Shown: in pieces, positions 24,440-35,105 of the stretch
How positions within the stretch are numbered: the first letter of the stretch is position 1
Layout of the letters: the number at the start of each line of letters is the position of its first letter
From: Isoetes taiwanensis
Taxonomy: Eukaryota; Streptophyta; Lycopodiopsida; Isoetales; Isoetaceae
DNA: 64,000 bases
NCBI GenBank assembly: GCA_021234155.1
Contig: JAJEKV010000046.1
Span: 390,280 to 454,279 of the forward strand
Reading direction: 5' to 3'
Notes under the pieces: generated by a model
Seen by the model: only the letters and a program-made list of their open reading frames with translations
What the model was told of the DNA's origin: nothing
Database searches by the model: none
Translations under genes and position numbers: made by a program

Positions 24440-25330
24440 GCAAAGACGGCATGAGACGGTACGTCAAGAAGATTGCCACTTCCGTCAAAGCAGCGACTAT
24501 CAAATTAACAAAAGTTACCTTTATCGGCCACAGTTCCGGCCGATGCATCTCCTTAAAAATACGCGACCGATTCGGCCCCCAACACATCCATATGCCCCTA
24601 TTACGGTATTGTAAGTCCACCGATCGAACTAGAGACATCTTGTAGAAGAACAGAAGAACAGAAAACAGATTGTAGAATCCGGTTAGCCGGTTGCGAAATA
24701 GTTTCACAAGAACAGCCACGACCGCCAGTTTACACTCTACAGCAAGTTTTTAGCCGTCATTGGCATATTCCTAGTATATACTGGCATATACTCGGAATAT
24801 GCCATAAACCCACATCAACAAGGGCTTGCCCCCCTAGGGGCAACCCAAAAAACATACAACAGTTTAGGACAAGTCCATGGTCTTTAGTACCTCCAACACT
24901 TTTATGCTTATCTCATCGTACTGATTTCGAAAATGCACGACCTCCGTACATAAGCAATTACGTTCACTTCTGTTATTAGCTTCTCCAAGTAAGGTACCAT
25001 AGTCTTCAACAGGTAATCACCGTCATTTATTTCAGGCACGAAGGACCTTGGTGTGATGCGTGAAATGCATTATTCTTAAAATTCACGTCATCAGTAAGGA
25101 TCAATCAAAGCAAAGTTGTCCTCATGCTAAATTCTCGACATTTCTCATAAACTTTTGTGAGTTTTTGATGTAGCAAGAAGTTCCTCCTTTCATTTTCAAA
25201 GGTTGCACCATCCATTTGAAAAGAAACTTATCCACTAAGGATCGAGGCATGAAAGACCTCGTGGTGACTAATCATTGAGTGATTGGAAGACCATATACCA
25301 ACAAAGAAAATTTCTATGTGATTTAATTGC
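24440..25330. other. unassigned DNA with an 11-bp inverted repeat
   Basis: TGGCATATTCC (24761-24771) and GGAATATGCCA (24794-24804) form a perfect 11-bp stem with a 22-nt loop. Otherwise no gene is recognised. Confidence 0.35.
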
Positions 25331-25339
25331 ATGAACTAC

Positions 25340-25500
25340 AACTCCGGCCCGGCCCGACAAAGAAGAACCTCTTTTCTTGATGGAAGAAGTTGGACACCTT
25401 CCACCACATCGGTCTTCGCTTTAGCCTTTTGAAAACCTTGTACAGGAAATCCTCCCGCTCAATAACCAAAAGCTTCTTGCCAACAACACTAGCAATGCAA
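25340..25500 (-). pseudogene. coding-like exon, unidentified
   Basis: The minus strand reads KKLLVIEREDFLYKVFKRLK followed by RRPMWWKVSNFFHQEKRFFF without a stop. The basic/aromatic composition looks protein-coding. It lies about 75 bp beyond the stop of the coiled-coil gene in the same orientation and may be a further exon of it if that stop is a lesion. No family recognised. Confidence 0.3.
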
Positions 25501-25573
25501 TGACAACTATTAGAGAAATTATATCAAGACAACAAAAGGTAGAAAAGAAACACACTAGAATCACCTTAGTTTC

Positions 25574-26978
25574 TTAGTTATTGATTTGGATGGAGCTCGC
25601 TTTCTTTGGAGGAAACCTCGCTTTGGAATTATTCTTAGAAGGAGATTCTCCAACCGATGCCAAATTAATTTCTTTCTCTGTGATTGTCTTCTCCACAATA
25701 TCAAAGACGCTTTTGTACAAATTGGAAACATAATCATCTACATTCTTCAACACCGCCTTTCACATTCTTCATCTATTACTTGCAGTTGTCTTCAATTCTC
25801 CCAGAAATGTCAACTATAGAGTTTGAAATATCCAAACCGCATCATTCAAATTATCAAACTAAATAAGTACTTATAGAAGAAAAATCCAAAGTAGTTATAC
25901 TTCACAAGAATAACTTACTTTTCAGGTCTTTTTACAACTATTACTTTGTTCAAAGATTGTCTCTCTTCAAGTTTGGGCTTGTGGAAGACAATAAAGTGCA
26001 ATCTTCAATGGATTGCATAATTATATCAAGCTCCTCCAAGTCAGCAGTGTGCTTAATGATGGATCTTGAGTGCATTCAATGGACCGCACCGCACTATAAT
26101 TGGGAGCATTCCAAAGTCAGATCTACATGGAAGTCTAATGGACTGAACCAATTATGATTATCCGGCTCACAAGAGGGACAAGTTGATCTCTTTGAGAAAC
26201 ATATGCCATAAAATTGATGAAAACTGCATGCAATGTGCAACAATGGTCGAGACACAAAGTGGGTCATAGGCATATGTACGAAAGAACAACTTTGTAATTT
26301 TGCAAATGCTACGGTAGAGAATGTTGGATGTTCAAAAAATGGAAGGTTGAGTTGCAGTCCAGACATCTTATTTAGAGATGAAGCTATTTCATTCAACTTC
26401 TCCAGCCTTGGTTGGAGTCTATGTTCCTCGTCTTCTCCCGCATCTTCTGCCTGTTTAAAAATAAAAAAAATGATGAAGCAAAAAGAATAATTATTGAGCA
26501 CTATGTAATTGCAAAGGTCATTAGCAATTACCCCTTTGTGAATTTCCTCCATACTCTTGTATGTTGTTGTCGCCTCCAAAAGTTCCTTTTCCTTGGAAAC
26601 CACCATTGACGACAGGAATGTAATGACACTGGAGTGCTCATACCTGGCCTTTGCTGCTTCAATTTGCTGTTTTGCAGCATCCACTTCGTAACTGCACTTC
26701 TTCCACAACTTCCTTTTTTCCTTCATTTCACTGGCTGCACTTTTAACTCTAACATTCAAGTCATCCTTCTGCTTATCTAAGCCAGCAATCAAGGAGTTGA
26801 TGACAGAATAGTCCACTACACAACCAACAACGTTTGTATGAGGAAATGAGGGCTCATACCCACCTTCTTTCTCAACCTTAGCTGTAACACTTTTCTTCGT
26901 TTTAACCACAAATGACTGCCAGTTAATCTTTTGTCCACTCACATGCAAAGTGAATGCCCGTGCAAAAAACTTCCCAAT
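25574..26978 (-). CDS. coiled-coil protein gene, partial (5' end missing)
   Basis: The first exon visible starts at 26978, directly after TTTCTTTTACCCAG, a strong splice acceptor; an in-frame TAG lies further upstream. It encodes IGKFFARAFTLHVSGQ and continues to EEIHKG at 26532, where a GTAATT donor begins. The intron (26451-26531) ends TTTTTAAACAG, and the next exon resumes in phase 0 as AEDAGEDEEHRLQPRLEKLN. Residues about 70-150 are rich in Lys, Glu and Ala with heptad-like spacing (coiled coil). Further pieces lie at 26000-25960 and at 25690-25574 (KNVDDYVSNLYKSVFDIVEK ... TAA at 25574-25576). I do not recognise the family. Helitron copy 1 begins 53 bp upstream of the acceptor, so the upstream exons are displaced or lost. 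Confidence 0.45.
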
Positions 26979-27031
26979 CTGGGTAAAAGAAAGCTAGGGT
27001 GTCTAAAAAAATGCCCTTACATTATGTATAA

Positions 27032-30000
27032 CTAGTAAGGGTGCCCAGCGTTGCTGGGCATAATTTTGGAAGCTATAAATGTTGGGAACTTGTGCATTTG
27101 CATATTCAGTAACTTTTAGACCATTGGAACTGTGCACGTGCATACAATAACTTTTAAGCCATTGGATCATTTAGGGAACCTGTAAATTGCAAGTAGCCAT
27201 GTCTATGAGATGTTGATGTCTATGGGTTGTTGATGTCATATGTTGGGATCAAGAAGGACTCCATTAGGCAGGTACTCTAGAACATGCAATCCAAAGCCTA
27301 CATGTTGCATAGACCTAAATATCCGAATGAGTTCTTTAAATAAAAGACGAATGGCATCATGACCATGCTGTTTATGCTTGCAAGCAATAGTGTCAATGAT
27401 GTGTGATCATGTTTAGACATTCTCCTATATCTATGGGCTCCACATTTCCATACATGCTAATAACTTTATTGCAATTAACACGTAGGTCACAACTATTTTG
27501 TACAATGCTTTCATATTTATGCTTACCCTTTGGCAAAATTGCGGTGGCATGCATCAAACATGACCATGTAAGTTGGTTGTGTATATGCTTACCGCTTGGC
27601 AAAATTGTAGGGCATGCATCAAGCATGACCATGTAAGTAGGTTCGATGTAAGTTGGTTTTGTTGGAACTATACTTTCTAAGCATTTCTTGAAGAAGTTGT
27701 TTGTGCATTATGAGTTTGCCTTGTCATACTTTAAATTTCCACATCTGTACATATTTGTGAGTGCGGCACCAACAAAAAGATCTACCCCTAAGCCGTCAAA
27801 TGTGATGGATGGCTTCATGTACTCTCTTGCCCTCAGCAAGGGGCTTCATGTAGCCCTTAGCAAGGTTTTCAGGCCCTGGTCAAGGTTTTCAAGCCCTGAA
27901 CATGTACCAAGGAAAGTCATGCCCAGCCTTACCATACAACTTTATGAGATTGTTCCCAATTTAACATCCATATTACTTTATGAGATTGTTCCCAATTTAA
28001 CGTCCATATTTAAGTTGTGCTTTTTGTATTGTGCTTTTTGTGTTATTTCCATAAGCCAATGTTTATAATCCAGAGGTTAGAAAGTAATATAATCTTTCGT
28101 CTTACATAGTTATTTGGGGTCATGCTCACTTTTTGCGACTCCAATTTTGCAATCCTAGAATCCTGCACAGTATTTTTCTCTTTCTCTGTTGTAATTTTCT
28201 AAACTTTGGGTTATGAGATTGAAATAGCCAAAGAGGGTACTTGGAGTTATTTTGGGCGCAATTTTAGATTATCTTAAGGTAGATGCTGCTTCTTAGATGC
28301 ATATGCTCTGTTTAATGATGTGTGATAGCCAACACGGATGTTTCATGGTGATTAAATCTAGTTAAATCTATCTTGCTTCCAGGGAAATGCATTATCATTT
28401 GGACATCATAGTTTAGTTGCTCAAGTATAATCAATTAATATAACCAAACTGATGTAGATCATAGCTTGAACTTCTTGTACACTTCTATTATTGATGCTAA
28501 TAATAGTGGAAATCGAGAGAATGGAAGAAAGACCCTATAAAGCCATGCACCTCTTCTTAGAAGTAAAATTAGTCTACCTGATAGAATTCCCGCAGACATC
28601 CTCACAATAATGCTCAAAATTTCATGAGAGCCAAATCAAAATAGTTTAAACAAAATTCAGCAATACATCCGCAAATAATGCTCAGAGTCTTGGTGTGGGC
28701 AAGCCGTAATAATTTAGAGCCTTACATTTGTGACACATGCCCAACATGTTTTTTTTAATTTCACCGAATCACTTGCTTTGTAACAGCCTTTGCACCGCCG
28801 GGCCATGGTTTGAAACCGATATGGATACACACGCTTAGGAACCGGATTCTCATGTCAACATGCCTTTAAACTTTAAACCCTTCGCCCCTTGTAGTCATAA
28901 AATAACCAATGAAAAAAAGTAAAATAAAATGCTCAAAACTTTCTACGATAACGCAAAATGATTAGATTCTCACTTAATTAGCAAGGTCCTTTAGCATGAA
29001 AAATGGCATTTAAGCTGAGTGCAAAACATGGCCAGCAAGAATATTCTATATTCATCTCATACTTCGGGTTTCCCATGAGTCGATCGCATTAAAACTAAAA
29101 ATGACATGTTGCAAAAGAAAAGAACATGCCGGAACGATTCTCGCCCAAGAAGGGGACTCTCATTCGCTTTTGTTCAATCAAGGAAATAGGTAAGGATCGT
29201 ATCCGGGTTGTTTGTTTTCGTGGATAAAAGAAACAGTCTGTTGCATGTTTAACTGATTGCTTCGTGATGCCTTGTACAATCACATGATGACATCCCCGTC
29301 CCATATAAAAGTTGAAAGAGATACAAAGGACTTTTTATAAAGCAGAAAGCAACTAACCCAGATGCGTAACAACAAGAGGCAATTTTAATGTCATGTTATG
29401 TCCGCATGACGTAAAATGACGTGAGTGTAGCCAAAAACATTTACAAACCTTGTTGATGTCCTTGCAAGCATGGCCTTACACCTCAGAAGTCAATATAAAA
29501 GAAAGATTAATTTTCACCAATCCATGTCTTAGAATCCATTTTTGACTCTTGCCTAGCATTTATAGAATGCAATTTTTCCATCAATAGCACATTGTTTTCT
29601 CCAATCTACACCACATGAGAAGGCCCCAGCAAAGCCACTAAAACTCTGCTTTTTTGGCGTTAGGACTAAGATTGCCAAGCTTTGCAACTAAGAGTAACCA
29701 GTGTCATGCTCCCTCTTTTTGTAAGAAGAATCATGAGTAAGGCCAGAAAGCGGCCTTGGCTTACCTCGACCTCGACCTGAAAATTCGACTAATATTAGTA
29801 GGCATGGAAATTAAAGAGAGATGAAGGTAAAATATCATGCAGGGCATTCACCTTAAGATTCTCAGGATTGAGCAGGGCATTCACCTTAAGATTCTCAGGA
29901 TTGAGCAGGGCATTCACCTTAAGATTCTCAGGATTGAGCCGTTTACTTAAATGGCCCTGCACCTTTTATCCTGAAATTGATTTACGATTCTTGCAAATGG

Positions 30001-30747
30001 TTAACCTGCATAAAACAACAGATGCAACTAAGGCATTATTTCAAATGCATCATGCAAGAAGATATTACCCGACGATTTCAAACGACAAAAAAACATCAAT
30101 GACTCCAACTAATGGAATCACGCGTGCTATCACTTTCTGGATTGATTCGAACCGGAACCATCGAAAAGCGATCCTTCCATTATGCATCCTCTAACCTTGC
30201 CAAATCCAAAATTTTCTGTTCGCTTGATGATCTCGCCTAACCGCGGTTGCTTGCATGAGCAACTAAAATAGGTCTCACCATAAAATACTACTAAACCCTA
30301 ACCTCGCACTCCAAATTCTTATGATTATCAACGTTGCTCTTCTTATGATTCCTTGCTAAACCTCGCCACGATCCTCCGAAAGCTACCATAATGGGCCCGC
30401 CAAAACCAAACCAAATAAAAAACGGCGGGGAAAAATCCCAAAACACCCATAGTCCGGAGCAAGATCCGTTGCTTGCTCGGTTGAGGGTCCAAAGAAGTCG
30501 ATTCTCCGAGCCATGAGAGCCACTTTTAGGGATTCGTCTCGAGGTGCCGAGTAGCCTCGCCCCCTTCGCCGCCATGGATACCGCCGCAATCGTCGCCGCC
30601 TCGGGCCCCTCGCTAACCCTAGCAAAAAAAAAAAAAACCAAGTTTTAAGAATATGACGTGGCATCATCTCCTCCATTGGCTTGATCAAATGGAGCGCCCA
30701 AATTAGGGCTGGGTCCAACACTTACACAATAACATTATAATATAAGA
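27032..30747 (-). mobile_element. Helitron copy 1 (non-autonomous, 3716 bp)
   Basis: On the minus strand the element starts TCTTATATTATAATG (5' TC end, at 30747). It ends with an 8-bp stem, 3-nt loop hairpin (TGCCCAGC/GCTGGGCA, 27042-27060), six bases, then CTAG at 27032-27035. It sits between host A (27031) and T (30748), with no target duplication. 5'-TC, a 3' hairpin before CTRR and A|T insertion are the defining Helitron marks. No Rep or helicase frame is present, so it is non-autonomous. Internal features include a 33-bp triplication (29840-29938), a ~35-bp duplication near 27950-28010 and short frames near the 5' end that may be captured gene pieces. Two further copies lie in the window. 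Confidence 0.88.
29840..29938 (-). repeat. 33-bp x3 tandem repeat inside Helitron copy 1
   Basis: Three exact 33-bp units (29840-29872, 29873-29905, 29906-29938). On the minus strand each reads as 11 codons (LNPENLKVNAL) in one frame. The same triplet is present in copies 2 (37918-38016) and 3 (about 55559-55656), so it pre-dates their amplification. Confidence 0.9.
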
Positions 30748-31077
30748 TGTAGGGCATGTAGGCACCCGCTTTTGTTATTTTTTTGAATTTTAGTTAGTTG
30801 GGATATGCAATGATTAGGAGTAGCCACGCCAGCAATTCAAAATTATGAGTGGCAAAGGCAAACTTAACGGACCTTCATTGCAATTTTTCAAGGGAGATTG
30901 CGAAGTGTTTCTGTTTAGGAAAAAAAAATTTGCCGCCGTTCAATTTTTTGTGTTTGTGAGTGATCAACGAATTAATTCGACCCGGTGAACTATTCTTCTT
31001 CCTCAAATCCTTGCCCAAATCCAAGCAATGGACGCCTTTTGCCTCCTAAGTCACCCAGATTAAAAAAAAATTTGAAA
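30748..31077. other. host sequence between Helitron copy 1 and the C48 gene
   Basis: Non-coding, AT-rich. It may contain the promoter and 5' leader of the downstream plus-strand gene. No clear TATA box was identified. Confidence 0.35.
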
Positions 31078-34000
31078 ATGGTCGATTCTAGCAAGAAAGC
31101 CGAAAAAAACAAGAGGAAGGTTCAAACTTCGAGGAACCAGGGGCCAAAAAGAAGACTTATTTGTGAAGAACCCGGCCGTTGTGGAAGCAAAGCATGTAAG
31201 ATGTGTCAATGCAGATGAAATTTTTCCGTTTACAAATGAGATAATGGACGAAAGCGAAGTGGGGGCCCAAAGACATACGGGGTTCAAAGAATCTAGCGAA
31301 GCCGAGGGGGCCGAACTTCTACAAACATTATGAAATTGTTTTTGGTAAGCTGGAGGTCACAAATCCATGTACCGAAAGTACTTTGCTCGTGCATTTGCCC
31401 TTCAATTGACAGTAAAAAAGTAGATTGGGATACTTTTAAAGTTTTGGCCAAAGATTTGGCAAAGGGAGGAGCAAAAAGAATGCTGCTATTACGTAAGAAA
31501 TTGGGACCTCTAAATCCACATCCAAGGTTCCTAAATTTCAGCAAGGATTTTACCCTAAGGAAGAGCTTGAATTTGCGTAAAACTCATTGCAGCAGTTGTC
31601 ATGGAGAGTTAATTAGCAAAGACATCCAAGGTTGAAGAACTGAAAATTCAGCAGGCAGAATTACGTGACAATATAAATAAGATTTCAGGAAGAAAGGATG
31701 CACATGAAGAGGACCTAGCACAGATACAAGAAGACATCAATAGTGTTCTCGACGACGCTAAGCAGAATAAGAGAGACATCAAGACCGGCCAGGAGATTGA
31801 CCTTTGATGAGGGATAGAACCGTGAAGGAAGAAATGCTGAAGAGAATTCAAGAGCCATTGGAGAAAGCCATTCGGGAAAAGGAGTTATGTGAAAAGAGGA
31901 TTGCATAACTTGAGGAGGCTCACAAAGTTCAGTTTGAGTGCTGCAAACGGCTTGATGATATGCATAAGTACATGATGCATTCTGCAGCAATTCTCCTTCA
32001 GCCCAAAACAAGCTTAGTGATCTCTCCAGATGAAGAAAAAAAATTCATATCTCAGGCATGGATGTGTGTTTTATAGTAATGGCTTTGCTAATAATGAACC
32101 TATCCTAGTTGCTCCATGCGAGCATTCATTTCATATCTTCTGTTTCTCATATTCTATTTCTGCTGAACTATCCTGCCCAAGAGCATGCAAATGGGACGAA
32201 AACATTTCAAAGATCTTGGGTGTGTACACTGGAGGTAAGCAGTATTTCATGATTTATGTTTAATTTGCTGCACCCAGGATTACTGCAATGTAGAATCCAT
32301 TTACATGTAGAATCCATTTACATGTAGATTGCTTTGCATTAAGGTTTTGCTACAAAGATGTAGGAGTGTAATTGGTTATTTTATACTTATACTTCCATGG
32401 CTTGCATGTCATACATATATGTGTTTCTTACATACATGTTGTACATTCACAGTGTAGGGTCCTAGATTTAGAACTTAAATACATAAAATTAGGAGTTGTG
32501 TACTGAGTTTTGTGGCAGAACATTTAGAGGTATTTTATGTAATGTCTGATGTGTACATGTGCATACATTGGAGCACATTCATGTACATTACATGTACATT
32601 CCATCTAGATAAATAGCTGTTTACATGTGTATGTACTCAAAGTACTTCAATGTAGATCAGTTCTAGTAATATGTACAGCTATTGATATGTACAGAACAGT
32701 TAGAGACTGATTAGTTTGAGACTGATATCTGACTGTTATGTGATTTATTTTCAGAGCTTCAAAGTGCCAAAAAAACTACTGAGCAGAAATTACACCACAG
32801 ATCAGGTGCGCTTGTTTTCAAATTGTGTCAGAGGAAGCAATTTCTTATTCTTGGTTCGCTTTTCACAGTTTTGGAGGTTCCAAAGAAAATTGAGGTGCAA
32901 GATGTAGCCGAGGGAAAGAAAGCAGTGATTGAAGGAAAAAGCAAAATCACTATTCCTGCGGTGATACAGTTGAGGAGGTTTGGCACTTCAGGTCTGCATG
33001 GTGACATTCCAGATTATGACGAGGAACTCGAGAGATTGAGGGAGCAGGCTAAGGCCACATCTTCAAAAGTAAAGGCAGCAGCAGAAAATGTGACTCCAAA
33101 GAAGAAGTCCACGCCTAAAAAGCCACAGAAGAAGACAATTAAAGCAGTAGAAACAGGTAAGAAAGCATTTTATTTCAATTACACGAAATTCGAGAAGTCC
33201 ATGACATCCTATGTTTACAGGTCGTAATGAAGAGGAATCTTCCGAGCATCAAGATGTAGAGCAGGATACTCTTAAGTTTGTGTCAAATCTTGCTTCTGAC
33301 ATAGTAAAGGACGCTGAATTTCATGACATCTGGACCTAATAAGAATCTGAGTGAGGAAACCAAAAAAGATGGGAAGGAAATAAATACTGACTCAGAAAAA
33401 AAAGACGCCAGAGCGTAAGAATGATCTCTACAGGTAACTTGATCTACATATCTTACATTTTTTTTTACATCTAGTATCCAAGTTAAAAACTTTAAAATAA
33501 TATGGATAGTAGTAGACGAATGTAGATGATTTGTGTAAATGTACTGGTCATTAAACCCAGACTGCAGTTTTGAATACAGGCCATATGATGCCTTGCTGAA
33601 CCGAATGATGAAGCTCAAAGGCAAGGATTTTCCCAGAATCTTTGCCTGAAATGGAGTGTTATTTATTTGAACAAGATGTGCTGGACATGGATGTGGGAAA
33701 ATTTTCCAACCGGCATGTGGATATATATGCCGGGTACTGGACTTTGAACTTGTTCATTTGTATGTGTAAGTCAAGTTAGTAATTTTATCCTTTTCAACTT
33801 GTTATAGGTACCTGCAGCTCTGTGTTCCAGATGATAAGAAGGCCGACGTCTGGTTCTTCCCACCGGACAGCTTCATGGAATTTTGGCAAAGATGGACCAA
33901 GGCAAGAGAAAAAGATAAATCTATGGCAGCCTCCGAGCGTGGAAGAGATATTGTAAAGGTAGCTCTTACAGGGATAAATTGGCTGAAGTGCAGATGGATC

Positions 34001-34688
34001 ATGATTCCAATGCTATGTAGAGTTACTGAACATCACACTTTGGCCATCTTCAACATGGCACTTACTAAGAGTAAGAACACCATCAACATTCAGATCTTCA
34101 ATTCTGCCGAGGACATTGACGTTGACATGCTTGCACTTAAGAGGTAGTATTGCACTTAAGACGTTGACATGCTTGTATTTCACATCTCCTTTTATTAATA
34201 TTGTGTAGATTGGATACCATGTTAGCAGCTTCTTTCATTCATTTGCTACAAAATAGATCTGGTCTTTTGCAGGCTCCACATCCTCACTATGGCACACGGT
34301 TGTGTCGAGTGTCCCACTTTTTTGAAGCATGGACAAAATCCTTCACCAGTTGTGAAGATTCATAAGTGTCCACAGCAGAAAGATGGGGATTCATGTGGCC
34401 TCTATGTTGCAGCTTATATGCAGAAGTTTGTAGACACAATCGTGTGTGGTAAAACTACCGATGTGAGTGTCTCACTTCTTTTGTATTGCAAACAAATGGT
34501 TTTTAATACTTATTATGTAAGTATTGTTGTCACATTTGCAGATTACCCGAAACTGGTCCTTGCCAAAGTATGCGGAGGATCGTCGTGATGTTCTCATCGC
34601 GGGGGGTTCACCTCTATGTAAAGGGGATATGGCATGTGCGTTCCAGGGGTCGGGAGAAACCCCTCCGTATACGGTTCTCCCCCCATAG
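31078..34688 (+). CDS. C48 (Ulp1/SUMO-protease-like) cysteine peptidase gene with coiled-coil and Cys/His-rich N-terminus; N-terminal part frameshifted
   Basis: Eight exon-like blocks with matching GT-AG sites: (31078)-32234, 32755-32805, 32869-33156, 33221-33433, 33580-33733, 33808-34143, 34273-34462 and 34542-34688 (TAG). The last three join in frame and carry the catalytic domain. It has His in VTEHHTLAIFN (34031), Asn in the usual Asp position of IQIFNSAED, and Gln and Cys in CPQQKDGDSCGLYV (Cys codon 34394-34396). Upstream are a basic KKKSTPKKPQKK segment, a coiled coil (about 31633-31920) and a Cys/His-rich stretch (CEHSFHIFC...CPRACKW, about 32110-32205) that loosely resembles a RING finger. 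Frameshifts occur in the A-run near 33400, at TCCCAG near 33632 and repeatedly before 32030. C48 proteases cleave ubiquitin-like proteins and are often carried by plant DNA transposons; which applies here is unknown. The start at 31078 is a guess. Confidence 0.6.
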
Positions 34689-34969
34689 AAACCCCTATGT
34701 ATACAGTCTGGTGTTTGTGAAAAATAATACCTGATTCCATACTTTTACGCCTAGTCCAATCCCCATTGACCCTACCCTTAACCGTATTTTTACGTCAGGA
34801 TATCACTAATGTAGCCTACCCTCTACCTTATATTTACATTCAGCCTCCTAATTTTGCATAGGACCTGAAGGTTTAGGGTTCAATGGTCCCTCTTAGTTCA
34901 ATGCGGGGTTCAATGGTGGTCACCCGGGTGGTCACTGAAAAAAAGAAAAGCAGGGAACACCAACCAACA
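34689..34969. other. sequence downstream of the C48 gene
   Basis: Non-coding. Two related words (GGGTTCAATGG near 34877 and 34909) repeat. It probably includes the 3' UTR of the C48 gene. Confidence 0.35.
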
Positions 34970-35105
34970 GGGTTAATAGATTTTTTTATTGGGTTAATAG
35001 TTAATAGGGTTAATAGGTTAATAGATTCTATTATTGTGTTAATAGGGTTAGGCTAATAGTTAGGCTAATAGTGTTAATAGTTAGGCTAATAGTGTTAATA
35101 GTTAA
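34970..35105. repeat. TTAATAGGG-like degenerate repeat array, left part
   Basis: Units such as GGGTTAATAG, GTTAATAGTTAGGCTAATAG recur every 8-10 bases. The array resumes at 38828 on the far side of Helitron copy 2, showing that the Helitron landed inside it. The motif is reminiscent of a degenerated telomere-like repeat but is not TTTAGGG. Confidence 0.8.

Noticed and set aside
27688-28068. 126-codon plus-strand frame in the Helitrons (also 35764 and 50075)
   Set aside because: Present in all copies simply because the copies are near-identical. It contains an internal nucleotide duplication read as a peptide repeat, and has no recognisable domain.
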